From the NCBI GenBank assembly GCA_905182985.1, contig CAJJDN010000226.1, positions 13,813 through 53,174 on the forward strand: a stretch of DNA of 39,362 bases. Direction: 5' to 3'. This stretch comes from Paramecium sonneborni. Lineage: Eukaryota > Ciliophora > Oligohymenophorea > Peniculida > Parameciidae. A program made the translations under genes and the position numbers. Below the pieces are notes generated by a model. That model was not told the origin of the DNA. It worked only from the letters and a program-made list of their open reading frames with translations, and searched no databases. Of this stretch, positions 1-10,413 are shown piece by piece. The stretch's first letter is position 1. Each line of letters starts with the position of its first letter.

Positions 1-540
1 ACATAATTGTATTTTATTTTGAGTCTACGATATTAAGTTAGTTTTAAGTTTATAGCTTGCAAAATACTGTCATTATTTTGTTTTTTTTTTTTTTCAAGTG
101 CGAAAATGTTTTTGGGAGAGTTGATTAATTTTTTTTTTTTTTTTTAAGGGAAGTTTCTATTGATTCTGTTATATATGTTTTTTAGAAAAAAACACAAAAT
201 GTATTATTCTTTAAATATTTAATATAAATATTATCTAATGCTCTTCTGTAAGGATTTTGTAATTTTTTAAATTTTATATATTTAGTATTAGGAGAAGCAA
301 TATAGTCTATATATTACACTCTCTCTAAAATAAAAGTAGTTTTGATACTGGATTTTTTAAATATTTTAACTATTACTCATTCTCTCCTTAATCAAAGTTA
401 TTCTGCATATCAAGTTATCAGACATCCTTGGAATACAAAAATAGTAATAAACTAATCTCAAAACATATAATTGTTCATTACAATAACACTTTAAAACTGA
501 AAATCAGGATTCTAAAATATTCAGATTTTGAATAAGGACC
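1..540. other. AT-rich stretch without a recognisable gene
   Basis: No frame carries a convincing protein in either strand when read with TAA and TAG as glutamine. Two long T runs lie near 81-94 and 130-145, the kind of homopolymer that breaks reads and assemblies. No telomeric C4A2 or C3A3 repeat is visible, so this is not a chromosome end. Confidence 0.5.
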
Positions 541-1215
541 TTATAGAGATAAATTTATATTAATTTATTATTTAATCTTTTTATACAACTAAAGATTGAA
601 AGACATTTCAGACTATTACCAGATCTTCCAAGATCATCTGAAAATAATCAGAGAACCAATCATAATCTCATATTAATTTAAGTCAGAGAATTAAATTGAA
701 ATAATTATACTTTCATCAAGTTATTAAATAACATAGAGATATTTCTTTTTTGTTATTTTATTTAAAGTAAAAGAAATACAAGGTCAGCTACAAAAGTAGA
801 TATTCTTTATAAATTAAAAATACAATTCAAATATAAAAGAAACTTTATGAAAGCTGCGTATTTCGGTTCTAGATATATTTGTGTGTAATTTGAGAAATGA
901 TGCAATGATAGCTAATTCGTAATTAAAATTAATTTACTTTAAATATGTTCTCTGGATTAGTCACTAAAGAAATTAAAAGATTAATTTAATGAGGAATCAC
1001 ATCATTTAATTAGAGTATGAAATAAATTACTTGAAAGACAACATAAAAAATCATACTTAAATAGAAGGATAAACCAAAAACAATTTAAGGAATTGATTGT
1101 ATAACTAACTTTCTGTAAAGAAAAGTATTATGGTTATGAAGAAGATAATTAAGGAAATTGTGGTTATAATTATTAAACTTCTTTAAGAATTAGATTGATC
1201 CTTCATTTAAAATGA
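541..1215 (+). CDS. Possible hypothetical gene or gene remnant, several short frames
   Basis: Protein-like stretches follow one another on the plus strand but in different frames. One, near 600-710, contains RLLPDLPRSSENNQR. A second, near 780-900, contains MKAAYFGSRYICVQ. A third, near 890-1090, is helical and includes HIIQLEYEINYLKDN. A fourth ends at a TGA at 1213-1215 and contains YYGYEEDNQGNCGYNYQ. I could not join them with standard GT...AG introns, so this may be a multi-exon gene with missed introns or a frameshifted remnant. Its last codons overlap the tail of the minus-strand gene ending at 1203. No family recognised. Confidence 0.3.
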
Positions 1216-2129
1216 AAAATTGGTTCATATTCAAGTAGATTCTCATAATAATCTTAAGATGTGAATTCTTTAGACAAATCATGTTTATTTAAAACAAGAT
1301 TTGTTGTTTTAAAAGGACATACATATATAGTATTTTTGTGTTTTTTATCATTTGGATTGCTTACTAATTCTTTTAAGTCTTCTGGATTGACCAATGTTAT
1401 CTAGAGTTATGACAAAGCTTCTAATGAGCCTTTTCCACATGATCCTGTTGAACCCATTACTCCACCCTAATTTATTAGAATGTCCTCTTTCTTTAATTAC
1501 TTAATCTGCTTTCTATAAGGCTTATTAAGCAATTTTTTTATAATAATATTAGAATGGACATATTTACAAGAATGGAGTATTCATATCTCTTTTTAGTAAA
1601 TACTTACCATATTCATTCAAAAATGAAAAAATTCCTGATATCCCTGCATCAGATAATGTTAACATTATAATCTAACATATTTTTAATTTACGTTATCATC
1701 ATAAATTCGTTCATACTCTAAATGTCTAATATTTTTCTTAAGCATCACATCTAATGCTGGCATATTATATGGTTCTGCTTCTAAAGTATGTGACCAATTT
1801 AAATAAGTCATTCCTTCAATATATTTTTCTAGCAGGATTTCTTTTATACAAATTATTGCTTTGCATATTGATAAATCTTCTTAAACGAAGCCTCCTACCT
1901 CTATATATTGATCATCTCTAAATATTCTCTTTGTAGAAGGATACACAACTATTTAAATTCGTTCATGCTAACAATATTTTAAATTAACTTACTTTTTCCA
2001 TTATATACTTGCAATAATATGAGGAAGATTTGGTGTTCTTCTTTCCATATACGATTTAACTTCAGCACGTATGCCAATATACAATTTGTCCATTTTCATT
2101 ACATCATACATTTAATCACTCTTTTGCAT
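1203..2129 (-). CDS. Hypothetical protein, five exons with tiny introns
   Basis: The gene reads cleanly on the minus strand from ATG at 2127-2129 to TGA at 1203-1205, giving a protein of about 270 residues. An in-frame TGA lies just upstream of the chosen ATG. Four introns of roughly 20-34 nt restore one frame: the first is 1968-1988, one begins gtaaatt, one gtaagta and one gtaatta, and all end in AG. Recognisable stretches are DKLYIGIRAEVKSYMERR near the start, a middle segment with YIEGMTYLNWSHTLEAEPY, and GGVMGSTGSCGKGSLEAL followed by YVCPFKTTNLVLNK near the C terminus. No transmembrane segment or signal peptide is evident, and I do not recognise the family. It converges with plus-strand sequence ending at 1215, overlapping by 13 bp. 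Splicing is inferred from frame alone. Confidence 0.7.
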
Positions 2130-2268
2130 GATTTTAATAAATTCTATTAATTAAAGCTTTTAAATTCATTTTTACAAATTTTAGCAAAGCATTTTCTTAA
2201 GATTTTAAGATTTCAAATGATATGATTATTTAATAATATAACTAAATTTATAAAATAGGATTATTAAA

Positions 2269-3046
2269 TCACTATTTCCATGTAAATGTTTTTCTCTTTC
2301 TTAGAATTAGAATCTATTTGATAAGATCATAATTGATTAGACTTATATCTTTCTTAATTTTAGGGCTTCGATTTTCAAAGCTTTGATATACAGCCTTCTG
2401 ATTTTCAAAGCTTTGATATTCAGCCTTCTGATTTTCAAAGCTTTGATATTCAGCCTTCTGATTTTCAAAGCTTTGAATATCAGCCTTCTAAATTTTAGGG
2501 TCCTTAATTTAAATTTTAGTGTTCATAAAGGCTTCAAATAGAATTTTAGGAAAATTATCTATTAAGTCTTGAATAATTTGTATAATCCTTTGCATTTATG
2601 CCACTTAATATTTAAATTAAGTGGCAAATTATGACCAATTATTTTAATGTCTAAGAGTAAATAGATGATGTTACGATTATCTTTCCTAATTATTATTCTG
2701 CTATATTCTAGTAGTGAAAGAAAGCGGATATCTAGTTTCATGATTAAAAGTATTGTCTTAACCAAATAAATGGAATGGTAATAACTCATTTTCATCCTGA
2801 TATATTCTACTAGTGAAAAATAATTCCACTTGAGGATTTCTAGTTTAATAGTTAGGAATTTAAGGAATTTGGCTCTAAACCAACTCTTTTTCCTAAATGA
2901 TTGTCAGATGATTTTAATAATTAAATTTTTTCAAGATCATTAAGGCTTTTAATTAAATTTTTAATTCTATTAGATAAATCTATTAGACGATTAAGCAATT
3001 TTATAAAATTTATAAAATTAAAGGTAATTAATGAAAATTTATACAT
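2269..3046 (-). CDS. Hypothetical protein with C-terminal 10-residue tandem repeats
   Basis: The minus-strand start is ATG at 3044-3046 (MYKFSLITFNF...), followed by a helical segment with RLIDLSNRIKNLIKSLNDLE. That frame meets TGA at 2792-2794. A second frame then carries a convincing protein to TGA at 2269-2271, including RIYQDENELLPFHLFGQDN, IIQIIQDLIDNFPKILFEAF and four copies of a 10-residue unit close to EYQSFENQKA. No intron of suitable length joins the two frames, so a one-base frameshift or pseudogenisation is likely. Another exact copy, lacking the 3' end, lies at 3597-4260 because of the single-N duplication. The start sits about 60 bp from a divergent gene (ATG at 3106 here, 4320 in the second copy). 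No family recognised. Confidence 0.5.
2371..2490. repeat. Four tandem 30-bp units coding for a 10-residue repeat
   Basis: Four 30-bp units starting attttcaaagctttgata are arranged head to tail at 2371, 2401, 2431 and 2461; the outer units differ by a few bases. On the minus strand each unit is ten codons (Glu-Tyr-Gln-Ser-Phe-Glu-Asn-Gln-Lys-Ala, with Val or Asp-Ile variants), so copy-number change keeps the frame. Three units recur at 3615-3704 in the duplicated copy, which begins inside the array. Confidence 0.9.
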
Positions 3047-3595
3047 TTTTTTAGTTATAAATTTTTTTAATTCTTACAATTTTTTAAGTAATTTTATTAT
3101 ATTGAATGTCAATAATCAAATAAGATAACTTTTATTAAAAACTAATTGTTAGTATTCAAAAGCAATAAATGCAAAATAAAAGCTAAAATAGAAAATGAAC
3201 AAGTTTTGTAGGGATTTGGATATTAAAAGGGGAGTTAATGTGTATTCGAGATTCAGAAATCAATTAAATATAAAAAGAATGAAAATTAAAAATTATTTAA
3301 AAAAAATAATTCTATTGTCAACAATATTATTTTCATCATGATTGTAGATATGATTCTACAAAGATTATATAGTGAGATAAAGTTAATGATACAATAGATT
3401 AATTTTTTAAAAAACACTTAATTAGCTTATTGACACAAATTTGAAATAATTAGTAGAGGAAATTTGTAGAAATGATAAAAAATAAATTATTTTAGATATT
3501 TATTTGTAGAAATTAATGAAATAAGAAAAGGAGAGCATTGTAGTAATTTTTAAGATTGTTTTTTGACATATATATCAGTGGCAATATACTTTATG
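2383..3595. repeat. First copy of exact 1213-bp direct duplication, ends at single N
   Basis: The segment matches 3597-4809 wherever I compared it, with a constant offset of 1214 and one N between the copies at 3596. Copy 1 ends exactly at the N and copy 2 begins exactly after it, which is the pattern of two overlapping contig ends scaffolded without being merged. It contains the repeat-protein gene (minus) and the 5' part of the divergent plus-strand gene. Confidence 0.85.
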
Positions 3596-3596
3596 N

Positions 3597-4809
3597 TTGA
3601 TATACAGCCTTCTGATTTTCAAAGCTTTGATATTCAGCCTTCTGATTTTCAAAGCTTTGATATTCAGCCTTCTGATTTTCAAAGCTTTGAATATCAGCCT
3701 TCTAAATTTTAGGGTCCTTAATTTAAATTTTAGTGTTCATAAAGGCTTCAAATAGAATTTTAGGAAAATTATCTATTAAGTCTTGAATAATTTGTATAAT
3801 CCTTTGCATTTATGCCACTTAATATTTAAATTAAGTGGCAAATTATGACCAATTATTTTAATGTCTAAGAGTAAATAGATGATGTTACGATTATCTTTCC
3901 TAATTATTATTCTGCTATATTCTAGTAGTGAAAGAAAGCGGATATCTAGTTTCATGATTAAAAGTATTGTCTTAACCAAATAAATGGAATGGTAATAACT
4001 CATTTTCATCCTGATATATTCTACTAGTGAAAAATAATTCCACTTGAGGATTTCTAGTTTAATAGTTAGGAATTTAAGGAATTTGGCTCTAAACCAACTC
4101 TTTTTCCTAAATGATTGTCAGATGATTTTAATAATTAAATTTTTTCAAGATCATTAAGGCTTTTAATTAAATTTTTAATTCTATTAGATAAATCTATTAG
4201 ACGATTAAGCAATTTTATAAAATTTATAAAATTAAAGGTAATTAATGAAAATTTATACATTTTTTTAGTTATAAATTTTTTTAATTCTTACAATTTTTTA
4301 AGTAATTTTATTATATTGAATGTCAATAATCAAATAAGATAACTTTTATTAAAAACTAATTGTTAGTATTCAAAAGCAATAAATGCAAAATAAAAGCTAA
4401 AATAGAAAATGAACAAGTTTTGTAGGGATTTGGATATTAAAAGGGGAGTTAATGTGTATTCGAGATTCAGAAATCAATTAAATATAAAAAGAATGAAAAT
4501 TAAAAATTATTTAAAAAAAATAATTCTATTGTCAACAATATTATTTTCATCATGATTGTAGATATGATTCTACAAAGATTATATAGTGAGATAAAGTTAA
4601 TGATACAATAGATTAATTTTTTAAAAAACACTTAATTAGCTTATTGACACAAATTTGAAATAATTAGTAGAGGAAATTTGTAGAAATGATAAAAAATAAA
4701 TTATTTTAGATATTTATTTGTAGAAATTAATGAAATAAGAAAAGGAGAGCATTGTAGTAATTTTTAAGATTGTTTTTTGACATATATATCAGTGGCAATA
4801 TACTTTATG
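3597..4809. repeat. Second copy of exact 1213-bp direct duplication
   Basis: Identical to 2383-3595. It starts within the 30-bp tandem array and continues at 4810 into unique sequence that extends the plus-strand gene. The truncated minus-strand gene copy at 3597-4260 is therefore probably not a separate locus. Confidence 0.85.
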
Positions 4810-5468
4810 TTGTTTATTTTTATAAAATATCCAGAAAGGTTCAAAATAAATAATTACATGTAATAATAGGTATTATAGAAGATGAAAATGTTTGAGATTG
4901 CCATAGTTGAAATTAAGTTAGATTGAATGCATTTATAAATGTAAGAATATGATAATTTTTTAGGAAGTTTTGAGATTAAAAAATGCTGATTAAATAGATT
5001 AGTAGCCTAAAGAGAAATACAAGAATTATTTATAAAATAAAGAGAAGTATAAGTTAAGTATTATACATCCAGTTAATATAGTTAATAGGAGAATAAAGAA
5101 TGATGTAATTATATTATGACATCAGCATTTCAGATATACTTGGAAGTATTTAATTATAAGATATAGTTGGTATATATGATTTAATGAAATGATATTCTAG
5201 TTAGAGTAAGAGGAAAAAATTAAGATTGATGAAAGTATAAATGGTAGTAAAAATGATCTTATAATTATCATCATTATACAATTTATATTTAATCTTGATC
5301 AAAAAGTTTATTTGATAAGGCAATAGTATTTCATAGTCATTTGGTTATAAAGTGGAGAATTAGAAAAAATTTATGATCTATAATAATCAAGGAGATGAAT
5401 TTTTAAATATAATATAAAAGAATTCTAAAGATTTTAATAAGGACTCATATTAGAAAGAGTTCAAATGA
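4320..5468 (+). CDS. Hypothetical protein, multi-exon
   Basis: Read from ATG at 4320-4322, long plus-strand segments are protein-like in shifting frames consistent with several short introns. Examples are LYSEIKLMIQQINFLK, then QLVEEICRNDKKQIILDIYL, then ADQIDQQPKEKYKNYLQNKE, then KIKIDESINGSKND, and finally NNQGDEFLNIIQKNSK before TGA at 5466-5468. One plausible intron is gtaattatattatgacatcag (5107 region, 21 nt, ends in CAG); another starts gtttatttgataag and is 31 nt. The 5' half is duplicated at 3106-3595 by the scaffold artefact. The gene is divergent from the repeat-protein gene and converges with the minus-strand gene ending at 5445. The composition is Lys/Gln-rich and probably helical; no domain recognised. 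Exon boundaries are uncertain, and an in-frame TGA near 5170-5200 must fall in an intron for the gene to be intact. Confidence 0.5.
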
Positions 5469-5882
5469 ATCTTCAAAAAGTAAAGTTAAATTGTTTTTAT
5501 CTTCATCTTCATGATGCTTGAAGTATAACTCTAAAATTTGATCTTCCCATTATTCATAATCAGCATTATTCAAAGTTATTTTTTGATTATTAATTGTGTA
5601 GGGAGAGTTTGAGTTGAATGAGTATTTACTTAATCTACCCATTTAATCTACTTCTGGATTACTCCCTTTAACAATCAATTAGATCTATTAAACTGAATTG
5701 AGATTTGATTTCATTGGATGTAGATATTGTCTTAAATAAATAACTAATTCTACCCTATAATATCTCTATTTCTCCTAGTTTTGCTTAATAGAATTGCATT
5801 TTATTTAATACATATACTGCATTAATTTTTGATTAATTATTCTTAATTCTATTACAAAATCATATTTATTCAATAGTAGGAT
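5445..5882 (-). CDS. Hypothetical protein, clean reading frame
   Basis: A single open frame on the minus strand runs from about 5882 to TGA at 5445-5447. It includes RYYRVELVIYLRQYLHPM, LIVKGSNPEVDQMGRLSKY and an acidic C terminus with FKHHEDEDKNNLTLLFED. The first in-frame ATG is at 5820-5822, but protein-like sequence continues upstream to a TGA at 5883-5885, so an upstream exon is likely. The 3' end overlaps the tail of the plus-strand gene (stop at 5466-5468) by 24 bp, a tail-to-tail arrangement. No family recognised and no membrane segments seen. Confidence 0.6.
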
Positions 5883-6004
5883 TCAAAAAATATACCAACC
5901 AATCATTTATCTGTTTTTAGTGAAGTGTTAGTATTTTATGATAAAACATAAAAAATAAAAAAAATTTTTATATATAAATACTAATTATAACTCAGGGATA
6001 ATAA

Positions 6005-7197
6005 ATGGATTATATGGAAGTCTAAGGAAATTATAGAATTGATTTCAATCTCATATAATGAAGAAATAGCATTAATAAGAAATGAAATTCAAAAATGGAA
6101 TGACAATTATTAAAATTATTGAATATTTGAGATTTTGCTAATGATGCTTTTAAATAAAAGAATTTTAATTTCAGTTGTTATTTTACTGAATAATCAGATA
6201 AATTATAAAATTGTTTTAGAGATAAAAACTTCTAACTTCTTAATAAAAATTGAAATATTGTTTAATCTATAATCTTAAATATTAAATATAATATCCAATC
6301 ACAGAATGATATACCATATGATATATAGAATTGTTGAGAAAAAAGATGTGATATATGAAATCAAAATAATAAATTAAGAAATTGGTACCAAACAATCCAT
6401 AAATATGGTTATGTATACTACTTTATTAAATGTGCAAAGATTAATTTGGCTAAGAAAATTAAAAGAAAATATATTATGAAGAAGATTGCGATACAGATTA
6501 AAATGATATTTATAAATATACCTTAAAATTTAGAATTTACAAAGAGTTAGTTACATAAGTATGTTAAATTTGAATAAATTGATTCTACTCATTATGTTTA
6601 TTGATTATGATAAATTAAAAAATTAGTGATACTTAGATGACAAAATCCACTTATTCAGATAACTAAACTTAATCTGAGTCTAATATCATTTTCTATCATT
6701 CTTACAATTAACTTAATCAAATAAAGACATTGACACAGATAAATTAAGTTATGACAAGATGTTGTCTTCAAACGGTGTTGATTTAAAATTTGAAGATTTT
6801 GATACAAAAATAACTAATTCATAATAAGTTGTATCTCCTGTCTCATCTATTACTTCATATGATTTAGATTAAACTTAAAAAAGTTTAGATATTCAACCAT
6901 ATGGAAATGTCTCATATAATTAAACAATTTTTTAATTATTTAGAAGTAACAACTAGAGTTCTGGAAGTTTATAAATGTAAATCGATGATTTTTTGATTTT
7001 GAATAAATTGTATAATAATGCAACATTGGTGAATGTAAATGGTCCTACGCGTTTTGGTTAATATTACGATGTTATAACTATTTTATAACCATAAAAAAGA
7101 AGAACCGCTTTTCTACAAATTGTGATTTCTGATTTGGTAGTTTTAATATTATTATTTGAGATTTAATGCGGAATAAAAACTTTAAATTTTATATTGA
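6005..7197 (+). CDS. Hypothetical protein, frames interrupted; possible pseudogene
   Basis: The plus strand carries protein-like sequence from ATG at 6005 (MDYMEVQGNYRIDF) through several frame changes: DFANDAFKQKNFNFSCYF near 6130-6190, YYEEDCDTDQNDIYKYTLKF near 6475-6545, and a good 3' frame from about 6700 with DKMLSSNGVDLKFEDFDTK, SYDLDQTQKSLDIQPYGNVS and TLVNVNGPTRFGQYYDVI. A 19-nt intron starting gtgatttctg at about 7121 would lead to TGA at 7195-7197. Only some of the frame changes can be explained by short introns, so this may be a frameshifted gene. No domain recognised. It runs directly into the truncated DUF4215 copy on the same strand. Confidence 0.4.
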
Positions 7198-7885
7198 AAA
7201 ATGCCCTCTAGAATGCGAAGTTTGTGATAATTTTGATTATTTAGATTATTATAAATGGAAGCTTTATAAATTAGCTTTTTAAATCAATATTAATTTTCAA
7301 CCCTATAAGGGTGGTCAACTGAATTAGATTGGACTTTTTAAAAGATTAATTTTTGTAGATGGATGGGAATTCAATGAATTTTAAAATTTGTATAATCCAT
7401 AGTGTGGTAATCAAATTATCTAAGATCTTGAATAATGTGATGATGGTAACGAAATCCCAAATGATGGATGCTATTAATGCTAATTTTAATGTGATATGCA
7501 TTGTAAAATTTGCTATTTTGGAATTCGTTAAGAATGTGAAAGTGGATATCTTGTTGCAAATGATTGGAATATATTTCCGTAATGTTTACTTGAAATTATT
7601 GATCTTGATGAAATTTGCATTGATGTTTAAGAATTTATGTTAGGAATGTGAAATAGGTTATACACTTAATAGTGGAGATTTTACTTCAAAATGTGGGATG
7701 GAATAATTATTTCAGAATATGAATAATGTGATGATGGTAATTAAATATAATTTGATGGTTGCTATCAATGTAAATATTCTTGCCAAATTCTATGTTCTAA
7801 TTGTTTTTAAGGAGCTTGCTTACAATAAAACTAAGAGGATGATTAAAACTTAGCTACTCCTACTAATCATTATTGCGGAGATGGT
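7140..7885 (+). pseudogene. DUF4215-type cysteine-rich surface protein, truncated copy A
   Basis: The frame contains KNFKFYIEKCPLECEVCDN, then a repeat with QCDDGNEIPNDGCYQCQFQC, then a further unit recovered only by adding a base near 7691 (TGTGGG-ATGGA should read Cys-Gly-Asp-Gly). These are Cys-Gly-Asp-Gly / Glu-Cys-Asp-Asp-Gly-Asn / Asp-Gly-Cys units typical of DUF4215 repeats in ciliate surface proteins. The lectin-like N-terminal region present in copy B is missing, and frameshifts occur near 7180, 7630 and 7691. The copy stops abruptly after HYCGDGL at about 7880, where the antisense of copy B begins. The family normally ends in a multi-transmembrane region (see copy C), absent here. 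Confidence 0.75.
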
Positions 7886-10108
7886 TTATTTTTTTTCTTC
7901 ACATTCTAAAACATCAATTTCATTTGCAATAATTATTTTAAAGCATCCCTCAACCATTAAATCATATCCTTCTTAACATTCTTAACAGATACCTTAAATG
8001 CATTTGGAACAATTAATTTCACATTAGAACATACATTAATAACAACCATCATATTTAATATCATTGAAATCTTCACATTCTTCTAATCCTTACTCAATTA
8101 TTCCGTCTCAACATATAGGCTTGCATTTCTTATTTTCATCCATTTCGAAATTGTCTTTACAAAATAAACAAACTCCAGATAAAGGACATGAGAAACAATT
8201 TTGATCACATTCAAATTTGCAATCATAACACCCATCATAAGGATTATAATTGCCATCATCGCATTATTCTTAAGAAGCAATAGCCAATTAACCATCTCCA
8301 CATACTTGATAGCATCTATTGTCTATAATGTTCCAACCATCAATACAAATAGAGCATTTTTGATCTATACAGTATTTACATTCTAATTAGCAACTTTATT
8401 AGCATTTATAACAACCATCAAATTATATATTGTTTAAGTCATCACAAAATTCATTATCAATCATCATTCCATCATTACATATTGGAAGACATTTTTTCTC
8501 ACCCCAAGAATACGTATAAAAGTTTTACATTCTAAGCATTAATCAAATATACCACGTAAACAATTTTCTATAAGTGATACTTTACATTGATGATAAAAAT
8601 ATCCAAAAATATGGTGTGTTTACAGGTCACAATCAACATTATGAATTGGTAAAGGATTAGCAAATTAATCATGTAATAATTTATGATAATAATTACCATA
8701 ATCTTAAAAATTAGAAATTTAAATAGAAAATTGATCTTATGATTAATAATCTTAACTTCCATTTATTTCTTCACATCTTTAATCAATTAAATTGTAATTT
8801 GATAGGCATTCTAAACACTTACCAAATAAGCAAGAAAACTTGCAATTGAAACAACCATAATATTCTTATTAATTCTCATCATCGCATTCTTCATCATATA
8901 TAATCAATTTATCTCCACAAATAGGAAAGCATGTTTCTAGTAATATATTATATTCCCATCCTTCCTTGCACTCAATGCAAATGCCTCTAATACAATTACT
9001 GCAACCTTGAATACAATCATATTTCCCTGAAAAGCATCCGTCAAAAGGATCTTTATTCTAATCCAAACAATCTTGATAATCTTATAGAATTGTGGAAAGA
9101 AAAAAATCATTTAAATCAAATATCTAATCAAATATATAATTAACATATCCTATAACCCTTTAAGCAGATATTAAAAACTTAATTTTTAATACATCCTAAT
9201 ATTACAAAATATAACCTCTCTTTTAGCATCTCAATATCACAGATGGGCTCTGTAAAGGGCTCTGTAAATACTTGGTTGGATGGCTTTGTGCTAAATATTG
9301 TGTTTGATTATTTAAGGGATATACAGATGGTATCATATTTAGAAAAACTTCTTTCTTTCATAATGTAATCTTCTGCAGAAATTATTTTTTATTGTTCTAT
9401 TATAAATTATGTATTTACCAAAACAGGATGTAAAAGTCAAAATAACTTATCGTTAAAGTAATCTATTTCTTTAATATATTAATTTTTCATTAAATTATTG
9501 GATTAAATATATTTAAGGAATTCTATTTTTGAAAATATATGAATCACATTCATATATACAATCAGACGATACTTACAACTCAGATATTCCCCAAAAACTC
9601 TCATATCCAATAAAAATTATTGAAGCAATTGAATTTGAATGATTAATATCGATGATATTTACTTAATTTACACCATCACCCCAACAGGAACCTGATGTTC
9701 CACAAATACTCGGTTAAGTACATTCAGAATTGTAGTTTCCAGTAAAAACTAAAATATTATCAAGCTTGACCTCTAGTTTTTCACCTCCCCAATTATCAAT
9801 ACTAGATTAATAATTATTTTTAATGCCAAAATTTGAAATTAAATGATAGAGTTGTATGAGGAGGCATTTCAATATTTTTTATAATTACTGTATTTCTCAA
9901 AAAGTTAGATTTCCCTCCAAAAATCTCTGAAGATCCACAAATGGTTGTTACTCCACTTCCAGCTTAGATTATCCAATCTATATAATTTATTTAAAAAAAT
10001 TATACCATTTTCGTAAATAACATTTCCAAAAAAATTAGAATACACTAAAACTTAGGCTTATATTGAAATATTCAGTAGATAAATCAAAAGAAAACGTGTT
10101 GGATTCAT
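7886..10108 (-). pseudogene. DUF4215-type cysteine-rich surface protein, copy B with intact N terminus
   Basis: The minus-strand start is ATG at 10106-10108 with a signal-peptide-like beginning (MNPTRFLLIYLLNISIQAQ), then a lectin-like module containing TTICGSSEIFGGKSNF. A 28-nt intron (gtataat...atatag) splits the codon before Trp in ENDWIIQAGSG. Cysteine-rich repeats follow, such as KLIIYDEECDDENQQEYYGC, EQCDDGNYNPYDGCYDCKF and ECEDFNDIKYDGCYQC. Defects are a frameshift after SFNFKFW (about 9810), changes of frame between 9100 and 9500, another near 8510, and an in-frame TGA at 8108-8110 replacing the Gly of a Cys-Gly-Asp-Gly motif. The copy breaks off after VLECEE at about 7886, and no transmembrane domain follows. 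Known role of the family is only broadly described (cell-surface or secreted Cys-rich proteins). Calling it a pseudogene is an inference from these lesions. Confidence 0.75.
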
Positions 10109-10413
10109 TTTAAAAGGCCGAAAATTGCTATACCTCTGGAAGATAATATGGTGTGCTTATGATTCAATCATTTCTAATTCTATTAAATAAAGATAATAAA
10201 ATTAAGAAATCTAATATTTGTAAATATTTTATAGAATTATTCGAAAATCTGAAAATCGTATTTCATTTTCATGTAATTATAAATATCGTTATTTACCTAT
10301 TGATTTAGCGTTCTGATTTTAGGTAAGATATCTCGCCTATTATAAATATATAAATTAAGTTAGTCAGAATTTTTGGTATTTTAGTCCTTAAAATTTTTTT
10401 TCAGTTTTTATAA

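Noticed and set aside
2562..2795. 77-codon minus-strand ORF, repeated at 3776-4009
   Set aside because: It lies in a third frame relative to the better protein, which carries an internal repeat and continues to the 10-residue array. It appears twice only because of the single-N duplication.
2383..4809. Genuine tandem segmental duplication of two genes
   Set aside because: Exact identity with both boundaries at a single N fits an unmerged contig overlap better; kept only as an alternative.
8201..8386. Plus-strand ORF inside DUF4215 copy B
   Set aside because: Antisense of the cysteine-rich repeats; residue pattern is a shadow of the minus-strand gene.
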